Source of the DNA: an uncultured Butyricicoccus sp.
GTDB lineage: Bacteria > Bacillota > Clostridia > Oscillospirales > Butyricicoccaceae
Direction of reading: 5' to 3'
DNA: 10,304 bases
Assembly (NCBI GenBank): GCA_959018045.1
Contig: CAUEJN010000034.1
Coordinates: 1 to 10,304 of the forward strand
Each line of letters starts with the position of its first letter. Within the stretch, counting starts at the first letter, position 1. A model generated the notes under the pieces. That model searched no databases, was not told the DNA's origin, and saw only the letters and a list, made by a program, of their open reading frames with translations. This document shows, piece after piece, positions 1-5,704 of the stretch. Position numbers and translations under genes: made by a program.

Positions 1-669
1 TTCCCGCATGGTGTCCGAGGCGTCGAACACGACAAAGGGCCCGTTCTCGGCCTCGTCCATGTAGGTAAAGTAGCGTGCGCATAGGTCCCGCGAGAAAAAA
101 GTCTGCGCGCCCGTGCGCATGCGCAGGGCTTCCCGCTCGGATGCATGCAGCACCGTGCCGTCACTGTTTGGCGATGGCAGCGTAAAATCGCAGGACACCG
201 GCCGCAAGTCGGCTGCGATACGTCCGGGATAGCGCTGCACGAGTTCCTGAAACCGATCGAGCAAACTGCCGCCCGAAATGGCCGTATCTGCAATCAGATG
301 AGCGGTCCGTACGCAGTCTGCCTGCACAAGCGGAATGTAAAGCGGCAGATGACGGTCTGCACACTGTGCATCCAGTGCAGATAAAAATGCCTGCACCGGC
401 TCGGTCTCGCGCTCGCAGTCAACCACCAGACCGACCGCGCCCATGCGCTCAGCTTCGCTGATGAGCTGCTCGCAGACTGCCGGAGAAAATCGCTCCATTC
501 CCCGGTCACACACGCCTAGATAACAGCCCGTCATCCGTGCGGGCAGGGTCAGGCGCTGCAATCCTCCGTTTGGCCGCAGTCCCAGACACAGGTGCAAGAG
601 CGGCAGTCCGCTCGCTTTCGCCGGCCGCTCATCGGCTCCGGCACATACCAAAACCAGCTCGTGCTCCAT
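1..669 (-). CDS. GH18-like TIM-barrel protein, C-terminus cut off by the window edge
   Basis: An open frame runs without a stop from an ATG at 669 to base 1, giving 223 residues of a protein that continues beyond the window. There is no signal peptide or membrane segment. Two stretches resemble the GH18-like (YaaH-type) fold: a hydrophobic strand at residues 79-86 ending Asp84-Cys85-Glu86, which could be a reduced form of the GH18 acidic motif, and residues 200-222, YFTYMDE then FVVFDASDTM, which match the strand pattern seen before the last barrel strands. The full DxxDxDxE motif is absent, so activity is uncertain. A purine-rich GGGAAGGGAAG lies 10-20 bases before the start. It is divergent from yqeG with 95 bases between the start codons. 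The open frame with good codon structure makes it a real gene. The family assignment is from remembered patterns and is tentative; it could be another TIM-barrel family. Confidence 0.6.
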   Translation of the reverse strand, partial: MEHELVLVCAGADERPAKASGLPLLHLCLGLRPNGGLQRLTLPARMTGCYLGVCDRGMERFSPAVCEQLISEAERMGAVGLVVDCERETEPVQAFLSALDAQCADRHLPLYIPLVQADCVRTAHLIADTAISGGSLLDRFQELVQRYPGRIAADLRPVSCDFTLPSPNSDGTVLHASEREALRMRTGAQTFFSRDLCARYFTYMDEAENGPFVVFDASDTMRE

Positions 670-764
670 ACCCTTATCGCTTCCCTTCCCGTTTTTGATG
701 TGTCGCTGTTTTGACGCTTCTATTTGTATGCATCCGTTTTGAATTTTACGACAGGAGAAATCCC

Positions 765-1274
765 ATGAGACATTTGTTGACCCCTCGTTATGTATTTGAC
801 GCGGCGACCGACATCACGCCCGCGTTTTTGCTGGAACACGGCATCCGCGGCTGTCTGATCGATCTGGACGGTACGCTGGTGTCCCGTCATCAGCCCACCG
901 GAAACGACCACCTCGTTCAGTGGCTGGACAGCCTGCGCGCCGCCGGTATCCGTCCCATGCTGCTGTCCAACAACAACGGCAACCGAGTACGCATTTTCGC
1001 CGAGTCCATCGGTGTCGAGTGGCAGGGACGTGCCCTCAAACCCCTTGCACGTGGATTTCGTCAGGGTGCGGCACGCTTAGGGCTGCCGTTCTCGCAGATT
1101 GCGGTCATTGGCGACCAGATTTACACCGATACGCTGGGCGGCAACCGTCTGGGCGCTCTGACCTGTTACGTCGAGACCATCGACCGCGGTGATTTCTGGA
1201 TTGGCGCACGCTATCACCTGCTCGAAAGTGCCTTCATTCGCCGCGCCAAAAGGAGAAATGAACATGGAAATTAA
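765..1274 (+). CDS. yqeG: YqeG-family HAD IIIA-type phosphatase
   Basis: The predicted protein has 169 residues, matching the family's usual 170-175. HAD motif I is DLDGTLV with nucleophile Asp33 and acid Asp35. Motif II is LLSNNNGNR with Ser68. Lys92 lies in LKPLARGF, and motif III/IV is IGDQIYTDTLGGNR with Asp117 and Asp122. The SNNN, LKP and GDQ..TD..GGNR strings are characteristic of YqeG, an intracellular phosphatase-fold protein conserved in Firmicutes. Its physiological substrate is not firmly known to me. I chose the ATG at 765 because AGGAG at 753-757 sits seven bases upstream. An in-frame TTG at 711 has no ribosome site and would add a non-homologous tail. The Asn usual in the Bacillus motif (DLDNTLV) is Gly here, which is normal for HAD enzymes generally. 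The last 11 bases overlap the next gene, so the two are probably translationally coupled. Confidence 0.92.
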   Translation: MRHLLTPRYVFDAATDITPAFLLEHGIRGCLIDLDGTLVSRHQPTGNDHLVQWLDSLRAAGIRPMLLSNNNGNRVRIFAESIGVEWQGRALKPLARGFRQGAARLGLPFSQIAVIGDQIYTDTLGGNRLGALTCYVETIDRGDFWIGARYHLLESAFIRRAKRRNEHGN

Positions 1275-2118
1275 ATTCGGCCCCGCCGGCAACGCGCAGT
1301 CGTTCGCCGATGCAGGGTTTAAAGCCACCGTGGACGCACCGCGCTGGCTGCACGAAATGGGACTCAATGCCTATGAGTATCAGTGCGGCCGCGGTGTGAA
1401 TATCGGTGAGGAAACCGCACGCAAAATTGCGGCGCAGGCCGCTCTGCATGACATTGCCATGTCGCTGCACGCACCATACTATATCAATCTGTCCAACCGA
1501 GACGAAGAACGTGTGCAGAAAAATATCGGCTATGTGCTGGCCTCCTGTCAGGCTGCAACCTGGCTGGGTGCCGACCGTATTGTTGTGCATACCGGCGGCG
1601 TGGGCAAACAGTCCCGCACCAAAGCATTTGAAAATACCAAGGAAAACGTACGGGATATTCTGAACGCTGTAGAACAGGCCGGATATACGACCACCATCTG
1701 TCTGGAAACCATGGGCAAACAGAGCGTCATCGGCTCGGCAGAGGATATTTTTGAACTGGTTGCACTGGACGACCGTCTGCTTCCCTGTATCGATTTCGGG
1801 CACCTCAACGCCCGCACCTGCGGCAAGTGCTCGACTGAAGAGGAATTTGCACAGGTGCTGGATTTGATGGAAAACACCATCGGAACCGAGCGTGCCCGCG
1901 TATTTCATAGCCACTTTTCGCATATTGAATACGGTCCAAAGGGTGAAGTGCGGCATCTGACGTTTGCAGATGAACAGTACGGTCCGGATTTTGCTCCGCT
2001 TGCAAAGTTGATCGCACAGCGTGGTTGGACACCTAGATTCATCTGTGAATCGGCGGGAACACAGGCGGAAGACGCTAAACAGATGATGGATATGTATCTT
2101 GCAGCGCAAAATACGTGA
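1264..2118 (+). CDS. Endonuclease IV (Nfo)/AP-endonuclease family 2-like TIM-barrel protein
   Basis: The 284-residue protein follows the order of metal-binding strands of endonuclease IV: His69 in SLHAPYYINL, His109 in VVHTGG, Glu148 in CLETMG, Asp177 and His180 in CIDFGHLNAR, His215/His217 in FHSHFSHIEYG, His231 in EVRHLTF and Glu262 in FICESAG. Nfo uses nine such ligands to hold three zinc ions and cut DNA at abasic sites. Where Nfo has Asp in its Asp-Arg-His triplet this protein has Val229-Arg-His, with Glu228 beside it, so one metal site is altered. It could be a divergent AP endonuclease or a sugar-isomerase-type barrel. The start at ATG 1264 is preferred because AGGAG at 1251-1255 is eight bases away; an ATG at 1258 is only two bases away. 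It overlaps the end of yqeG by 11 bases and is followed by the hairpin-rich region with its terminator. Confidence 0.82.
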   Translation: MEIKFGPAGNAQSFADAGFKATVDAPRWLHEMGLNAYEYQCGRGVNIGEETARKIAAQAALHDIAMSLHAPYYINLSNRDEERVQKNIGYVLASCQAATWLGADRIVVHTGGVGKQSRTKAFENTKENVRDILNAVEQAGYTTTICLETMGKQSVIGSAEDIFELVALDDRLLPCIDFGHLNARTCGKCSTEEEFAQVLDLMENTIGTERARVFHSHFSHIEYGPKGEVRHLTFADEQYGPDFAPLAKLIAQRGWTPRFICESAGTQAEDAKQMMDMYLAAQNT

Positions 2119-2155
2119 ACGGATTCCCGCCCGTGGGCGAAATGAAGTTTTCGGT

Positions 2156-2177
2156 CAAGCCTTTTTCAAAAGGCTTG
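2156..2177. repeat. Inverted repeat, arms of 9-10 bp
   Basis: CAAGCCTTTT (2156-2165) pairs perfectly with AAAAGGCTTG (2168-2177), leaving a tiny loop; a real hairpin would have about 9 bp and a TTCA loop. No U-tract follows, so it is not a typical terminator. I recall AAGCCTTTT/AAAAGGCTT palindromes as frequent in intergenic regions of gut Clostridia, which makes it a candidate dispersed element, but that is memory and not something shown here. Confidence 0.75.
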
Positions 2178-2178
2178 C

Positions 2179-2228
2179 GGAGTCTTGAGGCAGCGCCTCA
2201 AGTCGCCATCCGCAGATGGCGAAACTCC
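2179..2228. repeat. Predicted three-way-junction palindrome pair
   Basis: GGAGT (2179-2183) can pair with ACTCC (2224-2228) and enclose two perfect hairpins: CTTGAGGC/GCCTCAAG (2184-2191 with 2195-2202, loop AGC) and CGCCATC/GATGGCG (2204-2210 with 2215-2221). Only one base separates the arms and two bases precede the closing strand, so the whole folds as a compact three-way junction in RNA, or cruciform-like in single-stranded DNA. All pairings are canonical. No function is known to me. Confidence 0.7.
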
Positions 2229-2232
2229 CCCT

Positions 2233-2262
2233 TTGAAACCCGGTGTCCGTCCCGGGTTTCAA
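2233..2262. repeat. Inverted repeat with 11-bp perfect arms
   Basis: TTGAAACCCGG (2233-2243) pairs with CCGGGTTTCAA (2252-2262) around an eight-base loop. It lies directly after the three-way-junction motif and before the minus-strand terminator. On neither strand is it followed by a run of T, so a terminator role is unlikely. It would be the longest uninterrupted arm of the non-terminator hairpins in the block. Confidence 0.75.
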
Positions 2263-2270
2263 CTAAATTA

Positions 2271-2306
2271 GAACAAAAAGAAAGACCAACCATTCGGTTG
2301 GTCTTT
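2271..2306 (-). terminator. Rho-independent terminator of the M42 peptidase operon
   Basis: AAAGACCAACC (2281-2291) pairs with GGTTGGTCTTT (2296-2306) around a four-base loop. Read on the minus strand the stem is followed by CTTTTTGTTC (2280 to 2271), a proper U-rich tail. On the plus strand the next bases are CCTGAG, so it terminates mainly leftward transcripts, the ones coming from the M42 genes. It lies about 180 bases past the last M42 stop codon, with six other hairpins in between. Confidence 0.8.
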
Positions 2307-2317
2307 CCTGAGATTTT

Positions 2318-2352
2318 GCGCCGTCTGCGGACGGCGCTTTTGTTTTGGTTTT
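2318..2352 (+). terminator. Rho-independent terminator of the yqeG operon
   Basis: GCGCCGTC (2318-2325) pairs with GACGGCGC (2330-2337) around a TGCG loop closed by a C-G pair, followed on the plus strand by TTTTGTTTTGGTTTT. The GC-rich 8-bp stem plus U-rich tail is a classic intrinsic terminator for rightward transcripts of yqeG and the Nfo-like gene. On the minus strand the stem is followed by AAAATCT, so it acts in one direction only. It lies about 200 bases after the stop codon. Confidence 0.85.
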
Positions 2353-2354
2353 GG

Positions 2355-2388
2355 TTGATTTTCTCTCGCGGGAGATCGGGAAAATCAA
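2355..2388. repeat. Interrupted inverted repeat
   Basis: TTGATTTTC (2355-2363) pairs with GAAAATCAA (2380-2388). Inside, TCTC (2364-2367) pairs with GAGA (2372-2375), leaving a four-base bulge at 2376-2379. Neither end carries a T-tract in the right place for termination. It separates the rightward terminator from the GC-rich hairpin cluster next to the M42 gene. Confidence 0.6.
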
Positions 2389-2391
2389 AAG

Positions 2392-2489
2392 GAGAATTTC
2401 GAGCCTGCGGGCTCGACCAGCCTGCGCGGCTGGAGCGCGCCAGGGAACTCGTCCCCTGGACCCCGATTATCGCCTGCGGGCGAGAATTT
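2392..2489. repeat. 82-bp hairpin cluster bracketed by an 8-bp direct repeat
   Basis: GAGAATTT occurs at 2392-2399 and again at 2482-2489, flanking 82 bases that consist of four hairpins: CGAGCC/GGCTCG (2400-2415), CCAGCC/GGCTGG (2417-2433), CCAGGG/CCCTGG (2440-2459) and TCGCC/GGCGA (2470-2483). The last stem overlaps the start of the right-hand repeat by two bases. The arrangement resembles a small palindromic insertion with target-site duplication. The right copy overlaps the stop codon of the M42 gene (TAA, complement of 2488-2490). The repeat is short enough to be chance, so mobility is only a hypothesis. Confidence 0.5.
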
Positions 2490-3489
2490 ATTTCGCTGCA
2501 ACTGCGGCAAGCAGCTTGGCTGCGTTCTCCACATCGGCTTCGCTGCACATCTCACTCGGCGAATGGATATAACGGGTCGGAATGGACACCGCACCAGCCA
2601 GCGCACCCATACGAGTCTTTTGCAGCATCGCAGTATCGGTACCGCCAAACTTCAAAATCTCATGCTGAGTCGGAATATCCAACGCCTTCGCGGTGTCATC
2701 CAGCAGCTTGACAACCTCCGGGCTGCAAATAACCGACGAATCCATAATCTTGACCGCCGGGCCCTTGCCCATCTCGCACGCCATCGGATATTTCTGCTCG
2801 GGCAGATCACCGGTGTCGGTCACATCGACCGCAATTGCAAGGTCGGGCTGAATCGCATAAGCTGCCGGACCTGCACCGCGCAGACCAACTTCCTCCTGTG
2901 CCGTAAAGACAAAATACACGTCGTTCGGAACGGTCTCGGGCAGCTGCTCCATTGCCAGAAGCAGGGTCACACAGCCGATACGGTTATCCAGATACGGGCC
3001 GCACAGCACGCCATTCTGAGTGAACGGCTGCGCCTCAAAGACGGCAAAATCACCCACGCGCACCATGCGCTCGGCGTCTTCCTTATCCTTCGCACCGATA
3101 TCAATAAACAGATTGCCCTGCGTCATCTCTCTCCACGGGGTCTTTTCCTCGAACGAGATCACACCGCGCGTGCCATTTGCAAAGCGAATCTGAATGTTAA
3201 TCAGATCCGACCACGACAGGCCGCCAACCTGCGAAAAGCGGATAAAACCCTTCTCGTCGATGAACGTCGCAACCACACCGATCGAGTCCATGTGCGCGGC
3301 AAACATGATTTTCTTCTTGTCTTCCGCGGTACCCTTCTTGCGGCAGATCAGATTACCCAATACGTCGGTCTGGATATCGTCGCACAAATCGCCCGCCATC
3401 GCGCCGATGACCTCGCGCACCTCGTCTTCCCGTCCGGACGGGCCGAACGCGCCGCCGACCTGCTTAAAATATTCAAAAACCTTAGACAT
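2488..3489 (-). CDS. M42 family metallo-aminopeptidase (third of three)
   Basis: This 333-residue protein is close to the usual 330-360 for M42, the dinuclear-metal aminopeptidases that form tetrahedral dodecamers (TET/PepA type) and trim peptides in the cytoplasm. All ligand motifs are visible: His66 and Asp68 in AAHMDSIG, Asp168 in GPYLDNRIG, catalytic Glu199 and ligand Glu200 in TAQEEVGLRGA, Asp222 in AVDVTDTGD and His309 in PTRYIHSPSE. The N-terminal GPSGREDEVRE is also typical. The residue specificity cannot be read from the sequence. The ATG at 3489 has AGGAG seven bases upstream and overlaps the upstream gene's end by eight bases, so translation is probably coupled. It is the most canonical of the three paralogues. 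The 3' side runs straight into the hairpin block. Confidence 0.93.
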   Translation of the reverse strand: MSKVFEYFKQVGGAFGPSGREDEVREVIGAMAGDLCDDIQTDVLGNLICRKKGTAEDKKKIMFAAHMDSIGVVATFIDEKGFIRFSQVGGLSWSDLINIQIRFANGTRGVISFEEKTPWREMTQGNLFIDIGAKDKEDAERMVRVGDFAVFEAQPFTQNGVLCGPYLDNRIGCVTLLLAMEQLPETVPNDVYFVFTAQEEVGLRGAGPAAYAIQPDLAIAVDVTDTGDLPEQKYPMACEMGKGPAVKIMDSSVICSPEVVKLLDDTAKALDIPTQHEILKFGGTDTAMLQKTRMGALAGAVSIPTRYIHSPSEMCSEADVENAAKLLAAVAAK

Positions 3490-4543
3490 CCTGGTCTCCT
3501 CCGATTTCCTCTAAAAATGCCTTTGCCGCGCGGTAGACCGCGATGATATCGCTCTCTGCTGCAACCGACGAGGGCGAATGAATATAGCGAAGCGGGGCCG
3601 CCACGCCCACGGTGCGCACACCCTGTACGCTCTTATGGATGCGTCCGGCATCTGTGCCGCCTGCAACCATGTGCTTGGTCTGCCATGCAATGCCGCGTGC
3701 CTCGCAGACATCGCGCATCATTTCAAACAGCTCTGCGTCGTAGATCGTGCCGCGATCCATAAACGGCAGCACCGCACCCTTGCGCAGTGCGCAGACTTGC
3801 TTGTGCGGCGGTACGTCGGCTAGATCAGCAGCCGTCGTACCCTCAACGACCAAGCAAAACGCCGGCTGAATGGCAAATGCAGTCGTAGCTGCACCACGCA
3901 GTCCGACTTCCTCCTGCACGTGGAAGCAGAACCAAGTATCGACCGCAGGTTGTTCCCGCATGAGCAGCAGCAGAACTGCACAGCCCAAACGATCATCCAG
4001 TGCCTTGGCCTTGAGCATGCCGTCGCCAAACGACACGATCTCAGGCGCAAACGTACCGCAATCGCCCAGCGACAGCTTAGCCTGCGCCTGTTTCTTGCTC
4101 GTGCAGCCAATATCGATATACAGATCACGGGTTTTGGGTGCGTGCTGGCGCTCGCTGGCCGTGGTCAAATGCACGGCCTTAATGCCGATGATGCCCTCGA
4201 CCGTATCGCCGTCCTCGGTGCGGAACTGGATTCTCCGTCCGATGACCACACGCGGGTCAACACCGCCGACAAAGCCAAACTTGACCATGCCGTCCTCGGT
4301 GAACGACTTGACAATCACACCGACCTCGTCCATGTGCGCGCACAACATGATCGGCTGCTCGGTCAGATTGCGTCCCTTGCGGAACACCATGAGATTGCCC
4401 ATCGGGTCGGTCTCAATTCGGTCAGCATAGGGCATCGCCGCTTGCAGAATATACTCGCGCACCTCGTCTTCCCAGCCCGACGGGCCGAATTTTGCACACA
4501 GGGTGCGCGTCAATGTCAAAAGCTCTTCATATTCCTGCTCCAT
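3482..4543 (-). CDS. M42 family metallo-aminopeptidase (second of three)
   Basis: The 353-residue protein has the M42 signature set: FGPSGWEDEVRE near the N-terminus, His70 and Asp72 in CAHMDEVGVI, Asp183 in KALDDRLGC, Glu211 and Glu212 in VQEEVGLRGA, Glu234 in LVVEGT and His322 in LRYIHSPSS. At the second-metal position it has Glu234 where its downstream neighbour has Asp222, a substitution accepted in M42 enzymes. A GGTDAG motif at 295-300 lies before the last ligand. It would cut N-terminal residues from peptides in the cytoplasm. Its ATG overlaps the upstream stop codon as TAATG, a one-base overlap, with GGGAGG about ten bases upstream. It is clearly diverged from the two flanking paralogues, which points to separate substrate preferences or subunit roles. 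Confidence 0.93.
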   Translation of the reverse strand: MEQEYEELLTLTRTLCAKFGPSGWEDEVREYILQAAMPYADRIETDPMGNLMVFRKGRNLTEQPIMLCAHMDEVGVIVKSFTEDGMVKFGFVGGVDPRVVIGRRIQFRTEDGDTVEGIIGIKAVHLTTASERQHAPKTRDLYIDIGCTSKKQAQAKLSLGDCGTFAPEIVSFGDGMLKAKALDDRLGCAVLLLLMREQPAVDTWFCFHVQEEVGLRGAATTAFAIQPAFCLVVEGTTAADLADVPPHKQVCALRKGAVLPFMDRGTIYDAELFEMMRDVCEARGIAWQTKHMVAGGTDAGRIHKSVQGVRTVGVAAPLRYIHSPSSVAAESDIIAVYRAAKAFLEEIGGDQDV

Positions 4544-5613
4544 TACAGGCGCACCTCCCCGTCAAACTGGCGTAAAAAGTGGTACATCAAATCACCGACC
4601 GACTCGGCATCGGACAGCTTGATGGTCTCGATGGGCGTGTGCATATAGCGCAGCGGGATGGACAGGATAGCCTGCGCCGTACCCGTGCCGATAATCTGCA
4701 TCTCCCAGGCATTCGTGCCCGTATTGCCCTCCATGACCTCAATCTGGTAATCCATATCCTCGGCCTTGGCCGTGCGGATAAGGGCACGGGTCAAGGCGCG
4801 GTTCATGTTGGGTCCCATGCCGATCATCACACCGCCGCCGTACTCAAACTGATCGGATGCGTCCGGGGTTTTGGCGTGGCTGACATCGACCGCGATGGCG
4901 TAATCCGGTCGGATGTGGAAGGTGCCGAGCGTCGCGCCCAACGAGGTGACTTCCTCCTGCACCGACAGCAGCACAGCAACGTCAACCGACAGGTCGACCT
5001 TTCGCAGCTTTTGCAGGGCGTATGCGATGGCAGCTGCGCCTGCGCGGTCGTCCAGACTGGGGCCGGTGATGGAATCCTTGGACAGCTTGGGCATATGTGC
5101 CTTGTCTGCCGGGAACCAGATGGGCGTACCGACCGGAATCTTAGACTTTGCGTCCAGCAGACCGGTATCAATGACCATTTCGTGAATGGGGACGGCCTTG
5201 TCCGACTCATTGGCCGCCAGCAGGTGCGGCGGCTTGCAGGCAACAATACCGTACAGCTCCCCCTCGGGTGCGCCGATCGTGACCTCTGCGCCCAGCAGCA
5301 TACGCGGGTCGACACCGCCGACCGACTGAAATCTCAAGAATCCATCGTCGAGCGTCTCGGTGACGACAAAGCCAATCTGGTCGAGGTGCGCGTCCAGCAG
5401 GACGGTCTTTGCGTCCGGTTTTCCCGAGCGAATACGACCGATGACGTTGCCAAAGCGGTCGACTTCGATCTCGTCGCATAGCGGTGCGAACAGCTCGCGC
5501 ACGCGCTCGGACTGCGCACACTCAAAGCCGCAGACCATCGAAATGGCGGTCAGCTGCTCAATCCAGGTGCGCATCGATTCCTCAGGCATCATCGCCTGTT
5601 CTATCTCGTGCAA
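4543..5613 (-). CDS. M42 family metallo-aminopeptidase (first of three), TTG start
   Basis: The 356-residue protein carries His76 and Asp78 in DAHLDQIGFV, Asp188 in GPSLDDRAG, Glu220 and Glu221 in VQEEVTSLGA, Asp243 in AVDVSHAKT and His325 in PLRYMHTPIE. These are all the M42 metal and catalytic residues. Variant features are VCGFECAQSERVRE where the paralogues have GPSG..EDEVRE, EEVTSLGA in place of EEVGLRGA, and GNTGTNAWEMQ in place of GGTDA; this suggests a separate subfamily. I chose the TTG at 5613 because AAAGGAG lies eight bases upstream. The frame stays open upstream to an ATG at 5718, but that would cross the promoter and add a 35-residue non-homologous tail. It is the first gene of the operon, read from the promoter at 5650-5678. 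Confidence 0.9.
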   Translation of the reverse strand: MHEIEQAMMPEESMRTWIEQLTAISMVCGFECAQSERVRELFAPLCDEIEVDRFGNVIGRIRSGKPDAKTVLLDAHLDQIGFVVTETLDDGFLRFQSVGGVDPRMLLGAEVTIGAPEGELYGIVACKPPHLLAANESDKAVPIHEMVIDTGLLDAKSKIPVGTPIWFPADKAHMPKLSKDSITGPSLDDRAGAAAIAYALQKLRKVDLSVDVAVLLSVQEEVTSLGATLGTFHIRPDYAIAVDVSHAKTPDASDQFEYGGGVMIGMGPNMNRALTRALIRTAKAEDMDYQIEVMEGNTGTNAWEMQIIGTGTAQAILSIPLRYMHTPIETIKLSDAESVGDLMYHFLRQFDGEVRL

Positions 5614-5649
5614 GGCAAATTCTCCTTTAGTAATAAAATTTCTATCCTT

Positions 5650-5678
5650 ATTATAGTCGTTTTGTGCTTGCGATACAA
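5650..5678 (-). promoter_or_regulatory. Sigma-A-type promoter of the M42 operon
   Basis: On the minus strand a perfect TATAAT -10 (complement of 5650-5655) lies 17 bases after TTGTAT (complement of 5673-5678), which matches three of six -35 consensus bases. Expected transcription starts near 5643, leaving a leader of about 30 bases that contains the AAAGGAG ribosome site. Its -35 box shares one base with the predicted -35 of the divergent promoter for the pseudouridine synthase. Confidence 0.75.
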
Positions 5679-5696
5679 TTAGAAATCTTGTAAGAT
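5668..5696 (+). promoter_or_regulatory. Probable sigma-A-type promoter of the pseudouridine synthase gene
   Basis: TTGCGA (5668-5673) and TAAGAT (5691-5696) each match four of six consensus bases and are 17 bases apart. Transcription would start near 5703, one or two bases before the ATG at 5705. The ATG has no Shine-Dalgarno sequence, so the pairing of promoter and start suggests a leaderless transcript. Confidence 0.5.
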
Positions 5697-5704
5697 GTAT
5701 AAAT

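Larger units (their letters stand above)
2119..2487. other. Convergent intergenic region made largely of short inverted repeats
   Basis: These 369 bases separate two convergent operons and carry no credible gene. From left to right I see stems at 2128-2139 (weak), 2156-2177, 2184-2202, 2204-2221, 2233-2262, 2281-2306, 2318-2337, 2355-2388, 2400-2415, 2417-2433, 2440-2459 and 2470-2483. Nearly every base from 2156 to 2306 and from 2318 to 2483 lies in, or beside, a palindrome. Two of the stems are rho-independent terminators, one for each operon. The rest have no U-tract and are not needed for termination. Such chained palindromes resemble REP-type or palindromic dispersed elements, but copy number elsewhere cannot be judged from one window. 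Confidence 0.8.

Noticed and set aside
711..764. Upstream TTG start for yqeG and a TTGACG -35-like box at 711-716
   Set aside because: The TTG has no ribosome site while the ATG at 765 has an ideal one; no acceptable -10 lies 15-19 bases from TTGACG.
2156..2483. Possible CRISPR array or integron-like repeat series
   Set aside because: The palindromes differ from one another in sequence and spacing; there is no repeated unit with unique spacers and no cas or integrase gene nearby.
2115..2711. Plus-strand open frame across the hairpin block
   Set aside because: It spans terminators and palindromes and enters the M42 gene antisense; there is no ribosome site and no protein-like motif.
2563..3546. 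Long open frame on the plus strand (327 codons) opposite the M42 genes
   Set aside because: It is antisense to two genes with full M42 motifs, its translation is rich in Arg, His and Asn as expected from a complement frame, and it has no ribosome site.
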